From Vibrio fortis (GTDB taxonomy: Bacteria > Pseudomonadota > Gammaproteobacteria > Enterobacterales > Vibrionaceae), in NCBI RefSeq assembly GCF_024347475.1, contig NZ_AP025487.1, forward strand, positions 1,426,001 to 1,490,000: a stretch of DNA of 64,000 nt. The letters run 5' to 3'. Shown piece after piece: positions 9,468 to 18,955 of the stretch. Position numbers and translations under genes: made by a program. Within the stretch, counting starts at the first letter, position 1. Each line of letters starts with the position of its first letter. Under the pieces are notes generated by a model that ran no database searches, was not told the DNA's origin, and saw only the letters and a list, made by a program, of their open reading frames with translations.

Positions 9468-9492
9468 GGCGTACCAAGTGTGCGCCTTTTTT
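9468..9492 (+). terminator. Rho-independent terminator of the HD-GYP receptor unit
   Basis: GGCGTAC (9468-9474) pairs with GTGCGCC (9480-9486), with one T-G wobble and a 5-nt loop. Six T residues follow (9487-9492). It starts 24 bp after the stop codon of receptor 2. Confidence 0.85.
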
Positions 9493-9582
9493 ATATCTCC
9501 GCCTTTTTATAACTCTTAGTCTTCTCTTTTGAATTCCTCTCGTTGTTGACAGATTGCTGACCAAATCTTAGGCAGTCCCACT

Positions 9583-9594
9583 ATTGTCGACAGT
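9583..9594. promoter_or_regulatory. Palindromic operator, site 1 (ATTGTCGACAGT)
   Basis: One mismatch from the perfect palindrome ATTGTCGACAAT at 9728. It lies well upstream of the candidate promoter and could support looping or upstream binding by the GntR/FCD regulator encoded next. Assignment to that regulator is inference. Confidence 0.45.
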
Positions 9595-9688
9595 GTGTGT
9601 TTTCTATTTTTCACTCCAAACTCCTTCATTCTTGCCTTTATTTTATTATTAATCAGTTGCTTACGTTTTGTTTTCTTGATTTTTGTTA

Positions 9689-9718
9689 TTGAGTTAACTG
9701 ATTTTGTAGAACTATACC
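9689..9718 (+). promoter_or_regulatory. Candidate sigma-70 promoter of the prp cluster
   Basis: TTGAGT (9689-9694) and TATACC (9713-9718) are separated by 18 bp. The predicted start point would fall about 7-10 bp downstream, on top of the perfect palindrome at 9728-9739, the geometry expected for repression. The boxes are only moderate matches. Confidence 0.4.
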
Positions 9719-9727
9719 TTAGTCTAA

Positions 9728-9739
9728 ATTGTCGACAAT
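9728..9739. promoter_or_regulatory. Perfect palindromic operator, site 2 (ATTGTCGACAAT)
   Basis: A 12-bp perfect palindrome of the type bound by FCD-family GntR regulators. It overlaps the predicted transcription start of the prp cluster, so the adjacent GntR protein is the natural binder. Confidence 0.6.
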
Positions 9740-9746
9740 GTGCTTG

Positions 9747-9758
9747 ATTGTTGACAGG
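9747..9758. promoter_or_regulatory. Operator-like site 3 (ATTGTTGACAGG)
   Basis: An imperfect copy of the same palindrome, starting 19 bp after site 2. That is close to two helical turns, so two dimers could sit on the same face of the DNA. Confidence 0.45.
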
Positions 9759-9790
9759 TTAGCAGGCTATCTTGTGATTAATGTTGAATG

Positions 9791-9802
9791 ATTGTTAACA
9801 AT
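9791..9802. promoter_or_regulatory. Perfect palindromic operator, site 4 (ATTGTTAACAAT)
   Basis: A second perfect 12-bp palindrome, differing from site 2 only in the two central bases. It lies 60 bp before the regulator's start codon. It could serve the same regulator, giving autoregulation. Confidence 0.5.
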
Positions 9803-9861
9803 GAGCGTGATTCTTATGACAATCATTAGAGATGAATATGCAGGATTAGGGTGACAATAAG

Positions 9862-10584
9862 ATGGCGACGACAGCAGTAAATACCTTGCTTAACGATGAC
9901 CCTAAGTTGAAAGGGGGCGACAAAGAGCATACCAAGTCGGCGAGTCTGACAGAGTATCTGATTGAAGCGATTGTTAGCGGTGAGTTAGAGCCGGGCGCAA
10001 AAATCTCTGAGCCAGAGCTGGCTAAGCGATTTGAGGTGAGCCGAGGTCCACTTCGTGAAGCAATGATGAGAGTTGAAGGGCTTGGGTTGATTGAGCGTAT
10101 TCCTCATGTTGGTGCTCGCGTGATTACTCTTTGCGAAGAGAAGCTGATTGAGCTTTATTCTGTACGAGAAGCCCTTGAGGGAATGGCGGCACGATTGGCA
10201 GCTCGATACATCACAGCCGAAGAGTTGATGGGGTTAGAGGGGCTACTGCTTACTCACTCAAAACATATTGATCAGGTAGAGGGCGCTTCGTATTTCCACC
10301 AACATGGTGACTTTGACTTCCATTATCGAATCATTAAAGCGAGCCGCAACAGTAAGCTAGAGGCTCTTCTTTGTGACGAACTTTACCACTTGCTTCGCAT
10401 GTACCGCTACCAATCACCTCGCGCTCAATCACGCCCTATTGAAGCACTCAATGAACACAAATTTATTTTGCAGGCAATTAGCCAGCGAGATGAAGAGTTA
10501 GCAGAAATGTTGATGAGACGACACATATCAGGCAGTCGCCGCCTTATCGAGCAGCGATTGCAAGTTAAACAGGACGCTCAATAA
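9862..10584 (+). CDS. GntR family (FCD/FadR subfamily) transcriptional regulator of the prp cluster
   Basis: A 240-residue regulator. The N-terminal winged helix-turn-helix (~25-95) shows LTEYLIEAIVSGELEPGAKI, then PELAKRFEVSRGPLREAM and IERIPHVGARV, classic GntR text. The C-terminal half (~100-225) is an all-helical FCD domain with acidic/His ligand positions (DFDFHYRII, LNEHKFILQAI, MRRHISGSRR), which in this family coordinate a metal and bind small carboxylates. It is the first gene of the prp cluster, with palindromic sites directly upstream. It therefore most likely senses a 2-methylcitrate-cycle intermediate and represses prpBC-acnD-prpFE. An AGGGTG ribosome-binding site precedes ATG 9862. 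This replaces the sigma-54 type PrpR of enteric bacteria. Confidence 0.88.
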   Translation: MATTAVNTLLNDDPKLKGGDKEHTKSASLTEYLIEAIVSGELEPGAKISEPELAKRFEVSRGPLREAMMRVEGLGLIERIPHVGARVITLCEEKLIELYSVREALEGMAARLAARYITAEELMGLEGLLLTHSKHIDQVEGASYFHQHGDFDFHYRIIKASRNSKLEALLCDELYHLLRMYRYQSPRAQSRPIEALNEHKFILQAISQRDEELAEMLMRRHISGSRRLIEQRLQVKQDAQ

Positions 10585-10686
10585 ATTGAGTGGATCTGAA
10601 GTTCTTACTTAAAGCACATAAAGCGTGGTGACTGCTCCAGTTCGCAGTAACACCAACAGAAATCGAACACATCAGGGAGAGAAATC

Positions 10687-11586
10687 ATGAACCTATCACC
10701 AGGAGCCAAGTTTCGTGAAGCGGTTGCAAATAACCATCCGCTGCAGATAGTCGGAACCATTAATCCTTATTGCGCCATGATGGCGAAAAATTTGGGGCAT
10801 CAGGCTATCTATTTATCGGGTGGTGGTATTGCTAACGCGTCATACGGACTACCAGATTTAGGCATTACTACACTAAACGATGTGTTGGTGGATGTAGAGC
10901 GAATTACTAATGCCTGTGATTTGCCTCTATTGGTTGATATTGATACCGGTTTTGGTGGTGCATTTAATATCGCTCGAACTATCAAAGCGATGGAAAAAGC
11001 CGGAGCTGCAGCAGTTCACATGGAAGATCAAGTAGCGCAAAAACGATGCGGTCACCGTCCAAACAAAGCCATTGTCAGTCAAGCAGAGATGGTCGACCGA
11101 GTAAAAGCGGCGGCAGATGCAAGGGTAGACAATGATTTTGTGATTATGGCAAGAACAGACGCATTGGCCGTTGAAGGTATTGATAGTGCCATTGAACGTG
11201 CTATTGCATGTGTCGAAGCAGGCGCGGATATGATCTTCCCAGAGGCGATGAATCAGCTTGATCAATACGTGAAGTTCTCAACAGCGCTGCAATCTGCCAC
11301 AGGCCGTCATATTCCTATCTTGGCCAATATTACCGAGTTTGGTCAGACGCCACTGTATAACTGCAATGAGTTAGCCGAGTCTCATGTTGACATGGTTCTT
11401 TACCCACTTAGTGCTTTCAGAGCGATGAATAAAGCTGCAGAAAATGTCTACAAGCACTTATTGGTCGAAGGTAACCAAGAGGCGCTGCTTGATTCAATGC
11501 AGACACGTAAAGAGCTCTACCAACACCTGAATTACCACGATTACGAGAATAAGCTCGACCAGCTTTTTGCCAGTGACGAGAGTTAA
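10687..11586 (+). CDS. prpB: Methylisocitrate lyase
   Basis: A cytosolic 299-residue enzyme of the isocitrate lyase/PEP mutase family. It cleaves (2S,3R)-2-methylisocitrate to pyruvate and succinate, the last step of the 2-methylcitrate cycle. The catalytic signature KRCGH is at residues 119-123 (C121). [16 protein letters not shown] and the metal-ligand text [13 protein letters not shown] are typical, as is [19 protein letters not shown]. Length matches the family (about 290-300). AGGGAGA precedes ATG 10687 by 6-7 bases. It lies 102 bp after the regulator gene. Confidence 0.96.
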   Translation: MNLSPGAKFREAVANNHPLQIVGTINPYCAMMAKNLGHQAIYLSGGGIANASYGLPDLGITTLNDVLVDVERITNACDLPLLVDIDTGFGGAFNIARTIKAMEKAGAAAVHMEDQVAQKRCGHRPNKAIVSQAEMVDRVKAAADARVDNDFVIMARTDALAVEGIDSAIERAIACVEAGADMIFPEAMNQLDQYVKFSTALQSATGRHIPILANITEFGQTPLYNCNELAESHVDMVLYPLSAFRAMNKAAENVYKHLLVEGNQEALLDSMQTRKELYQHLNYHDYENKLDQLFASDES

Positions 11587-11777
11587 TTTAGTAATTCGAC
11601 GTACTCATAAATAAAGAATTTAAACAAACAGTAAGAATACTTAATCCAATAACGTGAAACGGTTAGCTCGACCTATAACAGCCAAGTGATTCTATATTTT
11701 GGACGAAGTATGCACTTAGGACTGAATCAAAAACGCACCAAAGAGTGCAGGCAGCTAACACAGAGAAGGAGTTCATC

Positions 11778-12950
11778 ATGACCACTACATTGAGCAACAA
11801 AACAAGTGTCGAAGAGAAAGCGCCTGCTAAAGCACCGATCGGCGGTGCGGGTCTTCGAGGCCAAAGCGCAGGCGAGACTGCTTTGTGTACCGTGGGTAAA
11901 TCCGGTACGGGACTGACCTATCGAGGTTACGACATCACAGACCTTGCCAACAATGCCCAGTTTGAAGAAGTTGCGTATCTGCTGCTTAGAGGTCACCTAC
12001 CGAATGCAAAAGAACTGGATGATTACAAAACGAAACTCGTTGGCTTACGCGGTTTACCTGAGTCATTAAAAGCGGCACTTGAGCTAATTCCTGCGGATGC
12101 GCATCCAATGGATGTGATGCGTACCGGTTGTTCTATGCTTGGCAACATTGAGCAAGAGACAGACTTTACTCAGCAGCTTAGTGCGACAGAGCGAATGCTT
12201 GCACTATTTCCAGCCATTATCTGTTACTGGTACCGCTTTAGCCACGATGGCGTGAGAGTGGATACTGAAGATCACAGTGAAGCCTGTATCGGTGGTTACT
12301 TCCTAAAAATGCTGACCGACGAAGCACCGAGTGAGTTACATAAGCAGGTGATGCACTGTTCACTCATCCTATACGCTGAGCACGAGTTCAATGCTTCGAC
12401 GTTTGCGGCGCGTGTTTGTGCTTCAACACTATCGGACATTCACTCTTGTATCACTGCTGCAATTGGTACGTTGCGTGGCCCTCTTCATGGTGGTGCGAAC
12501 GAAGCCGCAATGGAGATGATCCAAGATTGGCAAACTGCAGACGAAGCCGAATCCAACATCATGCAGATGCTTGCTAACAAAGACAAAATTATGGGCTTTG
12601 GTCATGCTATCTACCGTGAAAGCGATCCTCGTAATGCACTCATTAAGCAGTGGTCTAAGGCGCTTTCAGAAGAAGTTGGTGACACTAAACTGTATGCCGT
12701 TTCAGAGCGCGTTGAGTCGGTAATGAAGCGTGAGAAAGGTTTGTTCTGTAACGCTGATTTCTTCCATGCATCGGCATATCACTTCATGGATATCCCAACC
12801 AAGCTGTTCACGCCTATCTTTGTGATGAGCCGTTTAACTGGCTGGGCTGCACACGTGTTCGAGCAGAGAGCTAACAACCGAATTATTCGTCCAAGTGCAG
12901 ACTACACGGGCCCTGAGCACCAAGAGTGGTTGCCTATCCATTTGCGTTAA
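11778..12950 (+). CDS. prpC: 2-methylcitrate synthase
   Basis: This enzyme condenses propionyl-CoA with oxaloacetate to 2-methylcitrate. The 390-residue form from ATG 11778 is chosen because AAGGAG lies 6-7 bases upstream; a frame-compatible ATG at 11745 has no such signal. The citrate-synthase-type catalytic triad is readable: H237 in GPLHGGANEA, H276 in GFGHAIYRESDPR and D327 in CNADFFHASAYH. LTYRGYDITDLA near residue 46 is the usual N-terminal motif. Length agrees with PrpC (about 385-390) rather than the longer GltA. It follows prpB after a 191-bp gap in which I see no gene or clear signal. Confidence 0.95.
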   Translation: MTTTLSNKTSVEEKAPAKAPIGGAGLRGQSAGETALCTVGKSGTGLTYRGYDITDLANNAQFEEVAYLLLRGHLPNAKELDDYKTKLVGLRGLPESLKAALELIPADAHPMDVMRTGCSMLGNIEQETDFTQQLSATERMLALFPAIICYWYRFSHDGVRVDTEDHSEACIGGYFLKMLTDEAPSELHKQVMHCSLILYAEHEFNASTFAARVCASTLSDIHSCITAAIGTLRGPLHGGANEAAMEMIQDWQTADEAESNIMQMLANKDKIMGFGHAIYRESDPRNALIKQWSKALSEEVGDTKLYAVSERVESVMKREKGLFCNADFFHASAYHFMDIPTKLFTPIFVMSRLTGWAAHVFEQRANNRIIRPSADYTGPEHQEWLPIHLR

Positions 12951-12962
12951 CTGTGATGATAT

Positions 12963-12981
12963 CCAGAGTGTCATGCTCTGG
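12963..12981 (+). other. Intercistronic hairpin between prpC and acnD
   Basis: CCAGAG (12963-12968) and CTCTGG (12976-12981) form a 6-bp stem with a 7-nt loop just after prpC. There is no T tract. A 3'-stabilising or processing hairpin is possible. Confidence 0.35.
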
Positions 12982-13065
12982 CTGTCATGGGTTGCGTCGC
13001 GATTCCAATAGACGCCACCCACTTCGAGTGAGCAGTGAAGTTACGCCCAATATGGAGGGGCGATT

Positions 13066-15681
13066 ATGACCGAATATACCCAAGACCGTGAGCAGTATCG
13101 AAACCAGTTTCGAAAAGTGTTGCCGGGAACTAACTTAGAATTTTATGACGTACGTGAAGCGGTTGAGCAACTTGCTCCCGGTAGCTACGACACTTTACCT
13201 TACACCTCTAAAGTATTGGCTGAGCAGATTTTGAGACGTTGTGATATCGACTCACTGCAAGCTAGCTTAGAGCAGATCATTGAAAGAAAACGCGAGCGTG
13301 ATTTCCCTTGGTATCCAGCCCGTGTTGTTTGTCACGACATCCTTGGCCAAACCGCACTGGTTGATTTGGCGGGTTTGAGAGATGCAATTGCTGATCAGGG
13401 TGGCGATCCGGCCAAAGTAAACCCTGTGGTTGAGACTCAATTGATTGTTGATCACTCATTGGCTGTTGAACATGCTGGTTTTGAAGATGATGCCTTCGAT
13501 AAAAACCGGGCAATTGAAGAGCGCCGTAATGAAGACCGCTTCCACTTTATTGAGTGGTGTAAAACGGCCTTTAAGAATGTCAGTGTTATCCCTGCGGGCA
13601 ACGGGATCATGCATCAAATCAACCTTGAGAAAATGTCTCCGGTTATCCAAAACAAACATGGCCTAGCATATCCAGATACTTGTGTCGGTACCGATAGCCA
13701 TACACCACACGTTGATGCACTCGGTGTTATCGCGATTGGTGTGGGTGGGTTAGAAGCTGAAACCGTGATGCTTGGTCGACCATCGATGATGCGTCTGCCT
13801 GATATTGTTGGCGTTAACCTAACAGGCCAACGCCAAGAGGGCATTACCGCGACAGATATCGTGCTCGCAATTACAGAGTTCTTACGTAAAGAGCGTGTAG
13901 TATCGAGCTACTTGGAGTTCTTTGGCGCAGGAGCGAGAGCTTTATCGATTGGTGACCGCGCAACGATCTCTAATATGACGCCAGAATATGGCGCGACTGC
14001 AGGTATGTTTTATATCGATGAACAGACCATTCAGTACCTTAAGCTAACGGGGCGTGAACCAGAACAGGTCGATTTGGTTGAGCGCTATGCTAAGCAAGTT
14101 GGGCTTTGGGCTGATGATATGACTTCAGCCAAATATGAACGTGTTCTTGAGTTTGATTTGTCGCAGGTAGTACGAAACCTTGCTGGCCCGTCTAACCCTC
14201 ACCGCCGACTGCCAACTTCTGAGTTACAGCAGCAAGGAATCAGCCATGAAGAGCTGACTGCGAGCGAAGATGACCAAATGCCAGATGGTGCGGTGATCAT
14301 TGCCGCTATCACATCTTGTACTAATACCAGTAACCCAAGAAATGTAGTTGCCGCGGGCTTGGTGGCCAAAAAAGCCAATCAACTGGGGCTTGTTCGCAAA
14401 CCGTGGGTAAAAACCTCGTTTGCTCCAGGTTCAAAAGTGGCCAAGCTTTATCTTGAGTCGGCAGGCTTATTGGATGAACTGGAAATGCTTGGATTCGGTA
14501 TTGTCGGCTACGCCTGTACCACCTGTAATGGGATGAGTGGTGCACTGGATCCTAAGATTCAGCAAGAGATCGTAGACAGAGATCTATACACCACCGCAGT
14601 GCTATCGGGGAATCGAAATTTCGATGGCCGTATCCACCCTTATGCTAAGCAAGCATTCCTTGCGTCACCTCCGCTTGTCGTCGCTTATGCACTGGCTGGT
14701 ACGATGCGTTTTGACATTGAAAAGCACAGTCTCGGCGATGATGCCTCAGGCAATCCAATTTACTTGAGCGACCTATGGCCAAGTGACGAAGAGATCGATG
14801 CAGTTGTGGCTCAGCACGTGAAGCCCCAGCAGTTCAATCAAATCTATATTCAAATGTTTAAGCCGGATGAAGAACAGTCTTCTAGCGAGCCACTCTATGA
14901 TTGGCGTCCTAAGAGTACTTACATCCGTCGTCCTCCTTATTGGGAAGGGGCTCTGGCTGGAGAGCGTTCATTGAAAGGGATGAGACCTCTGGCGATTCTG
15001 GGTGACAACATCACCACGGATCACCTTTCCCCGTCTAATGCGATTCTTGCCAGCAGCGCAGCCGGTGAATACTTAGCCAAAATGGATGTGCCGGAAGAAG
15101 ACTTTAACTCTTACGCAACTCACCGAGGCGATCACTTAACAGCGCAGCGTGCCACCTTTGCTAACCCTAAGCTCTTTAATGAGATGGTCCAAGAAAATGG
15201 TGAAGTGGTACAGGGCTCCCTCGCTCGCGTTGAACCTGAAGGTAAAGTGACGCGAATGTGGGAAGCGATTGAAACCTACATGGAGAGAAAGCAACCTCTG
15301 GTTGTGATTGCTGGTGCGGACTATGGTCAAGGTTCATCCCGTGATTGGGCGGCTAAAGGTGTTCGCTTAGCGGGGGTAGAAGCGATTGTTGCTGAGGGGT
15401 TTGAACGAATCCACCGAACCAACCTTGTCGGAATGGGCGTACTGCCATTGCAATTCAAAGCGGGAGAGAATCGAAATACTCTTAAGTTAGATGGCACTGA
15501 GCTGTTTGATGTGCATGGTGACATCACACCGGGGGCCGATCTTGCGTTGGTCATTACCCGCCAAGATGGTAGCCGAATGGATGTTGCCGTGACTTGTCGT
15601 CTGGATACCGAAGATGAAGTTCATGTCTATCAAGCTGGTGGCGTACTGCAACGCTTTGCCAAAGACTTTTTGGCGCAGTAG
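13066..15681 (+). CDS. acnD: 2-methylaconitate-forming Fe/S dehydratase AcnD
   Basis: An aconitase-superfamily enzyme of 871 residues that dehydrates 2-methylcitrate, using a [4Fe-4S] cluster, in place of the cluster-free PrpD. The cluster cysteines are visible: C418 in ITSCTNTSNPRN, then C484 and C487 in GYACTTCNGMSG. The swivel domain carries GADYGQGSSRDWAAKG (~745-760), and DNITTDHLSPSNAI marks the domain boundary (~645). GGAGGGG precedes ATG 13066. Only 9 bp separate its stop from prpF, its known functional partner. That pairing is the reason for calling AcnD rather than the paralogous AcnA. Confidence 0.95.
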   Translation: MTEYTQDREQYRNQFRKVLPGTNLEFYDVREAVEQLAPGSYDTLPYTSKVLAEQILRRCDIDSLQASLEQIIERKRERDFPWYPARVVCHDILGQTALVDLAGLRDAIADQGGDPAKVNPVVETQLIVDHSLAVEHAGFEDDAFDKNRAIEERRNEDRFHFIEWCKTAFKNVSVIPAGNGIMHQINLEKMSPVIQNKHGLAYPDTCVGTDSHTPHVDALGVIAIGVGGLEAETVMLGRPSMMRLPDIVGVNLTGQRQEGITATDIVLAITEFLRKERVVSSYLEFFGAGARALSIGDRATISNMTPEYGATAGMFYIDEQTIQYLKLTGREPEQVDLVERYAKQVGLWADDMTSAKYERVLEFDLSQVVRNLAGPSNPHRRLPTSELQQQGISHEELTASEDDQMPDGAVIIAAITSCTNTSNPRNVVAAGLVAKKANQLGLVRKPWVKTSFAPGSKVAKLYLESAGLLDELEMLGFGIVGYACTTCNGMSGALDPKIQQEIVDRDLYTTAVLSGNRNFDGRIHPYAKQAFLASPPLVVAYALAGTMRFDIEKHSLGDDASGNPIYLSDLWPSDEEIDAVVAQHVKPQQFNQIYIQMFKPDEEQSSSEPLYDWRPKSTYIRRPPYWEGALAGERSLKGMRPLAILGDNITTDHLSPSNAILASSAAGEYLAKMDVPEEDFNSYATHRGDHLTAQRATFANPKLFNEMVQENGEVVQGSLARVEPEGKVTRMWEAIETYMERKQPLVVIAGADYGQGSSRDWAAKGVRLAGVEAIVAEGFERIHRTNLVGMGVLPLQFKAGENRNTLKLDGTELFDVHGDITPGADLALVITRQDGSRMDVAVTCRLDTEDEVHVYQAGGVLQRFAKDFLAQ

Positions 15682-15690
15682 GGAGGCATT

Positions 15691-16863
15691 ATGAGTATTC
15701 ATCAATTAAAAATTGCGGCCACCTACATGCGAGGTGGTACCAGTAAAGGTGTCTTCTTTAATCTTGTTGACCTGCCAGAGCGCGCTCAAACTCCGGGTGA
15801 GTATCGAGACAAACTACTGATGCGTGTGATTGGTAGCCCAGATCCTTACGGCAAACAGACTGATGGTATGGGGGGCGCAACCTCCAGTACTAGTAAGGTT
15901 GTAATTGCCTCCAAGAGTGAGCAGCCTGGCCACGATGTAGATTATCTATTCGGTCAGGTCGCGATTGACAAACCGTTTGTTGATTGGAGTGGTAACTGTG
16001 GCAATTTGTCCGCGGCGATTGGTCCTTACGCCATCCATGCCGGTTTGATTGACCCTGAGCGAGTACCCATGAATGGTGTGGTTGAAGTTCGAGTATGGCA
16101 AGCCAACATCGAGAAGACGATCATTGTCCATGTGCCGATGATTAACGGCCAAGTTCAAGAGGTCGGTGATTTTGAGCTCGATGGCGTGACCTTTCCAGCG
16201 GCTGAAATTCAGGTTGATTTTATGGAACCAGCAGGTGAGGTGGGGAGCGTTCTTCCAACCGGGCAAGCTGTCGATCTGCTCGATGTGCCTGAATTAGGTT
16301 GTATTGAAGTGAGTTTGGTTAATGCAGGCATACCAACCATCTTTGTTGATGCATCCGTTCTTGGATATCAGGGAACAGAGCTGCAAGAAGACATTAACTC
16401 TGATGAGAAAGCTTTGGCACTGTTTGAATCTATTCGCGCACATGGCGCTGTTGCTATGGGCTTGATTGAAGACATCAGTGAGGCACAACTTCGTCAACAT
16501 ACTCCGAAGGTCGCGTTTGTAGCGCCACCTAAAACATATCAAGCATCCAGTGGCAAAACAGTCAAAGAGGATGAAATTGACGTCTTAGTTCGTGCGCTGT
16601 CGATGGGCAAACTGCATCACGCGATGATGGGAACGGCTGCGGTAGCTATTGCCTCGGCTGCGGCGATATCAGGAACATTGGTCAATCGCGCAGCAGGTGG
16701 TGGTGAACGAGACTTTACGACCTTTGGACATCCGTCTGGAACTTTAAAAGTCGGAGCCGGAGCTTCGCTAACACGGAAAGGTTGGGCGGTAGATAAAGCC
16801 ATGATGAGTAGAAGTGCTCGGATCCTTATGGAAGGGCTGGTACGCGTGCCTTGTCCATTGTAA
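15691..16863 (+). CDS. prpF: 2-methylaconitate cis-trans isomerase PrpF
   Basis: A 390-residue protein of the PrpF/diaminopimelate-epimerase fold. It isomerises the AcnD product so that the cycle can proceed; acnD and prpF together replace prpD. MRGGTSKGVFF at the N-terminus is the family signature. DWSGNCGNLSAAIGPYAI carries the conserved cysteine, and the C-terminal half has AAGGGERDFTTFGHPSGTL. GGAGG lies 6 bases before ATG 15691, and the gene is 9 bp downstream of acnD, so translation is probably coupled. Length equals the family norm. Confidence 0.95.
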   Translation: MSIHQLKIAATYMRGGTSKGVFFNLVDLPERAQTPGEYRDKLLMRVIGSPDPYGKQTDGMGGATSSTSKVVIASKSEQPGHDVDYLFGQVAIDKPFVDWSGNCGNLSAAIGPYAIHAGLIDPERVPMNGVVEVRVWQANIEKTIIVHVPMINGQVQEVGDFELDGVTFPAAEIQVDFMEPAGEVGSVLPTGQAVDLLDVPELGCIEVSLVNAGIPTIFVDASVLGYQGTELQEDINSDEKALALFESIRAHGAVAMGLIEDISEAQLRQHTPKVAFVAPPKTYQASSGKTVKEDEIDVLVRALSMGKLHHAMMGTAAVAIASAAAISGTLVNRAAGGGERDFTTFGHPSGTLKVGAGASLTRKGWAVDKAMMSRSARILMEGLVRVPCPL

Positions 16864-16981
16864 ATGCTGTGCGAAGACCCGAATAAGCTACCCAATATAG
16901 GGAAATAGCACGTAAAGACAAAAGGTCAACAAGCCGAATATACGGCTGGCCGTTTTCTGACGAATTCAAGGAGGAGGCGTT

Positions 16982-18928
16982 ATGTCTTCTACACTAGAGC
17001 GAAAAGAACAATCTATTGAAACTCCAAACCAAGGTGGGGTGCAAACAGGGGCGTACCAAGCCGCTTACGACTTTGCGAACCGCAACCCAGAGCAGTACTG
17101 GCAAAGCCAAGCTCAGTGCATTGACTGGTTTGAAACACCGACACGAATCTTAGAAAAAGATGACAATGGTATTGAGCGTTGGTTTGCTGATGGCGTGATG
17201 AATACCTGCTGGCTTGCACTTGATTATCATTGTGAGCAAGGAAGAGGTGATACTACCGCAATGGTTTATGACTCTCCTGTAACTGGTGTTAAGAAGCGCT
17301 ATAGCTACGTTGAACTGCGTGACCAAGTGGCAAAAGTCGCTGGCTTGCTCGCAGCGCAAGGTGTCCAAAAAGGTGACCGCGTGGTCATCTACATGCCGAT
17401 GATCCCTGAGGCAGCTATGGCGATGTTGGCTTGTGCGAGATTAGGGGCAATTCACTCGGTGGTATTTGGCGGCTTTGCACCACATGAACTTGCCGTGCGC
17501 ATTGAGGACGCAGAACCTAAGATGTTGATCACGGCATCGTGTGGTATTGAGATCAACAAAGTCATCCCATACAAGCCGTTAGTTGACAGAGCCATCATGG
17601 ATAGTCGCTGGAAACCACAAAATGTATTGGTACTTCAACGACCGGAATGTGAAGCTGAACTTCAAAATGAGCGTGATTTGGATTGGCAGCAAGAGATGGA
17701 GAAGTCACTGCCTCATGGTTGTGTACCTGTGCTTGCGACCGATCCTCTTTATATCTTGTATACCTCAGGCACAACGGGCAAACCGAAAGGGGTGGTTCGT
17801 GACAATGGCGGTCATGCCGTTGCTATGAAGTACTCAATGAGCACTATCTACAATATGCCGCAAGATGGGGTTTTCTGGGCGGCGTCGGATGTCGGTTGGG
17901 TAGTTGGTCACTCTTACATTGTCTATGCGCCTTTGATTCACGGCTGTACGACGATTCTGTTTGAAGGCAAGCCTGTTCGCACCCCAGATCCGGGCGCTTT
18001 TTGGCGAGTCTGCGAAGAGTACTCTGTTAATGTGTTGTTTTCGGCTCCTACCGCGTTTCGTGCGATCAAGAAAGAAGACCCAAAGGGCGAGTGTCTCAAG
18101 CAGTTTGATTTGTCAAAGCTCGATACGATCTTCATGGCGGGTGAGCGTTTGGACCCACCAACCCTTGAATGGGTAGAAAGCAAGACCGATAAACCTGTCG
18201 TCGATCACTGGTGGCAAACCGAAACGGGCTGGGCAATTGCCGGTAATCCAACCGGACTAGAGCAGATGCCAGTTAAGGCGGGTTCAGCCACTAAACCGGT
18301 TCCAGGCTATCAAGTTGAGATCCTCGATGAGTTAGGAGAAGCTGCTCAACCAAATCAGCAAGGGTTTGTTGCGATTAAGCGTCCTCTGCCACCGGGCTGT
18401 CTGCCTACAGTTTGGCGAAATCACGATCGCTTTGAGTCTGGCTATTTAAGTCAGTTCCCAGGCTATTACGTGTCGGGTGATGGCGGATATTTAGATGAGG
18501 ACGGTTACCTGTTTATCATGGGACGCATTGATGATGTGATTAACGTCGCTGGGCATAGATTATCGACCGGTGAAATGGAAGAGATTGTTGGTGGTCACCC
18601 TGCCATTGCTGAGTGTGCAGTGGTCGGCATTCACGATGACTTGAAGGGGCAGCTGCCACTTGGGCTTGTGGTGCTCAAGGATGGCGTGAAAGTTGACGAT
18701 ATTGAATTGCAAGGTGAATTGGTCGGAAAGGTTCGTAATGAAATCGGTGCTGTAGCTTGTTTTAAACAAGCGCTGGTGGTTGAGCGCCTGCCTAAAACTC
18801 GTTCGGGCAAGATATTACGTAAAACGATACGACAAATCGCGGATGGAGAGCAGTATGTCGTGCCTTCGACCATTGATGATCCTACAAGTCTCAAAGAGAT
18901 CGAAAGTCGTCTGTCTAAAGAAGTCTAA
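16982..18928 (+). CDS. prpE: Propionyl-CoA synthetase (propionate--CoA ligase)
   Basis: An acyl-adenylate-forming ligase of 648 residues that activates propionate to propionyl-CoA at the head of the cycle. The AMP-binding P-loop YILYTSGTTGKPKGVV is at ~258-273. WWQTETGWAI (~413-422), SGDGGYLDEDGY and GRIDDVINVAGHRLSTGE follow in the expected order. The C-terminal acetylation/catalytic lysine is K610 in TRSGKILRK. GDRVVIYMPMIPEAAMAMLA is also typical of PrpE/Acs. The first ~20 residues (ERKEQSIETPNQGG) look like a short unstructured extension compared with enteric PrpE. AAGGAGGAGG precedes the ATG. It is 118 bp after prpF and ends the cluster. Confidence 0.94.
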   Translation: MSSTLERKEQSIETPNQGGVQTGAYQAAYDFANRNPEQYWQSQAQCIDWFETPTRILEKDDNGIERWFADGVMNTCWLALDYHCEQGRGDTTAMVYDSPVTGVKKRYSYVELRDQVAKVAGLLAAQGVQKGDRVVIYMPMIPEAAMAMLACARLGAIHSVVFGGFAPHELAVRIEDAEPKMLITASCGIEINKVIPYKPLVDRAIMDSRWKPQNVLVLQRPECEAELQNERDLDWQQEMEKSLPHGCVPVLATDPLYILYTSGTTGKPKGVVRDNGGHAVAMKYSMSTIYNMPQDGVFWAASDVGWVVGHSYIVYAPLIHGCTTILFEGKPVRTPDPGAFWRVCEEYSVNVLFSAPTAFRAIKKEDPKGECLKQFDLSKLDTIFMAGERLDPPTLEWVESKTDKPVVDHWWQTETGWAIAGNPTGLEQMPVKAGSATKPVPGYQVEILDELGEAAQPNQQGFVAIKRPLPPGCLPTVWRNHDRFESGYLSQFPGYYVSGDGGYLDEDGYLFIMGRIDDVINVAGHRLSTGEMEEIVGGHPAIAECAVVGIHDDLKGQLPLGLVVLKDGVKVDDIELQGELVGKVRNEIGAVACFKQALVVERLPKTRSGKILRKTIRQIADGEQYVVPSTIDDPTSLKEIESRLSKEV

Positions 18929-18955
18929 TTAATACAATTAATCAAGAAGCCCAAT

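Larger units (their letters stand above)
9445..9861. promoter_or_regulatory. Leader region of the propionate (prp) cluster
   Basis: 417 bp without a gene. It holds the terminator of the HD-GYP unit (9468-9492), a candidate promoter (9689-9718) and at least four copies of a palindrome resembling ATTGTCGACAAT (9583-9594, 9728-9739, 9747-9758, 9791-9802). A weaker relative with core TTGTTGACA lies at 9543-9551. Nothing protein-coding is apparent. Confidence 0.7.

Noticed and set aside
10927..11265. Minus-strand 112-residue open frame within prpB
   Set aside because: Shadow of a confidently identified gene with no start signal.
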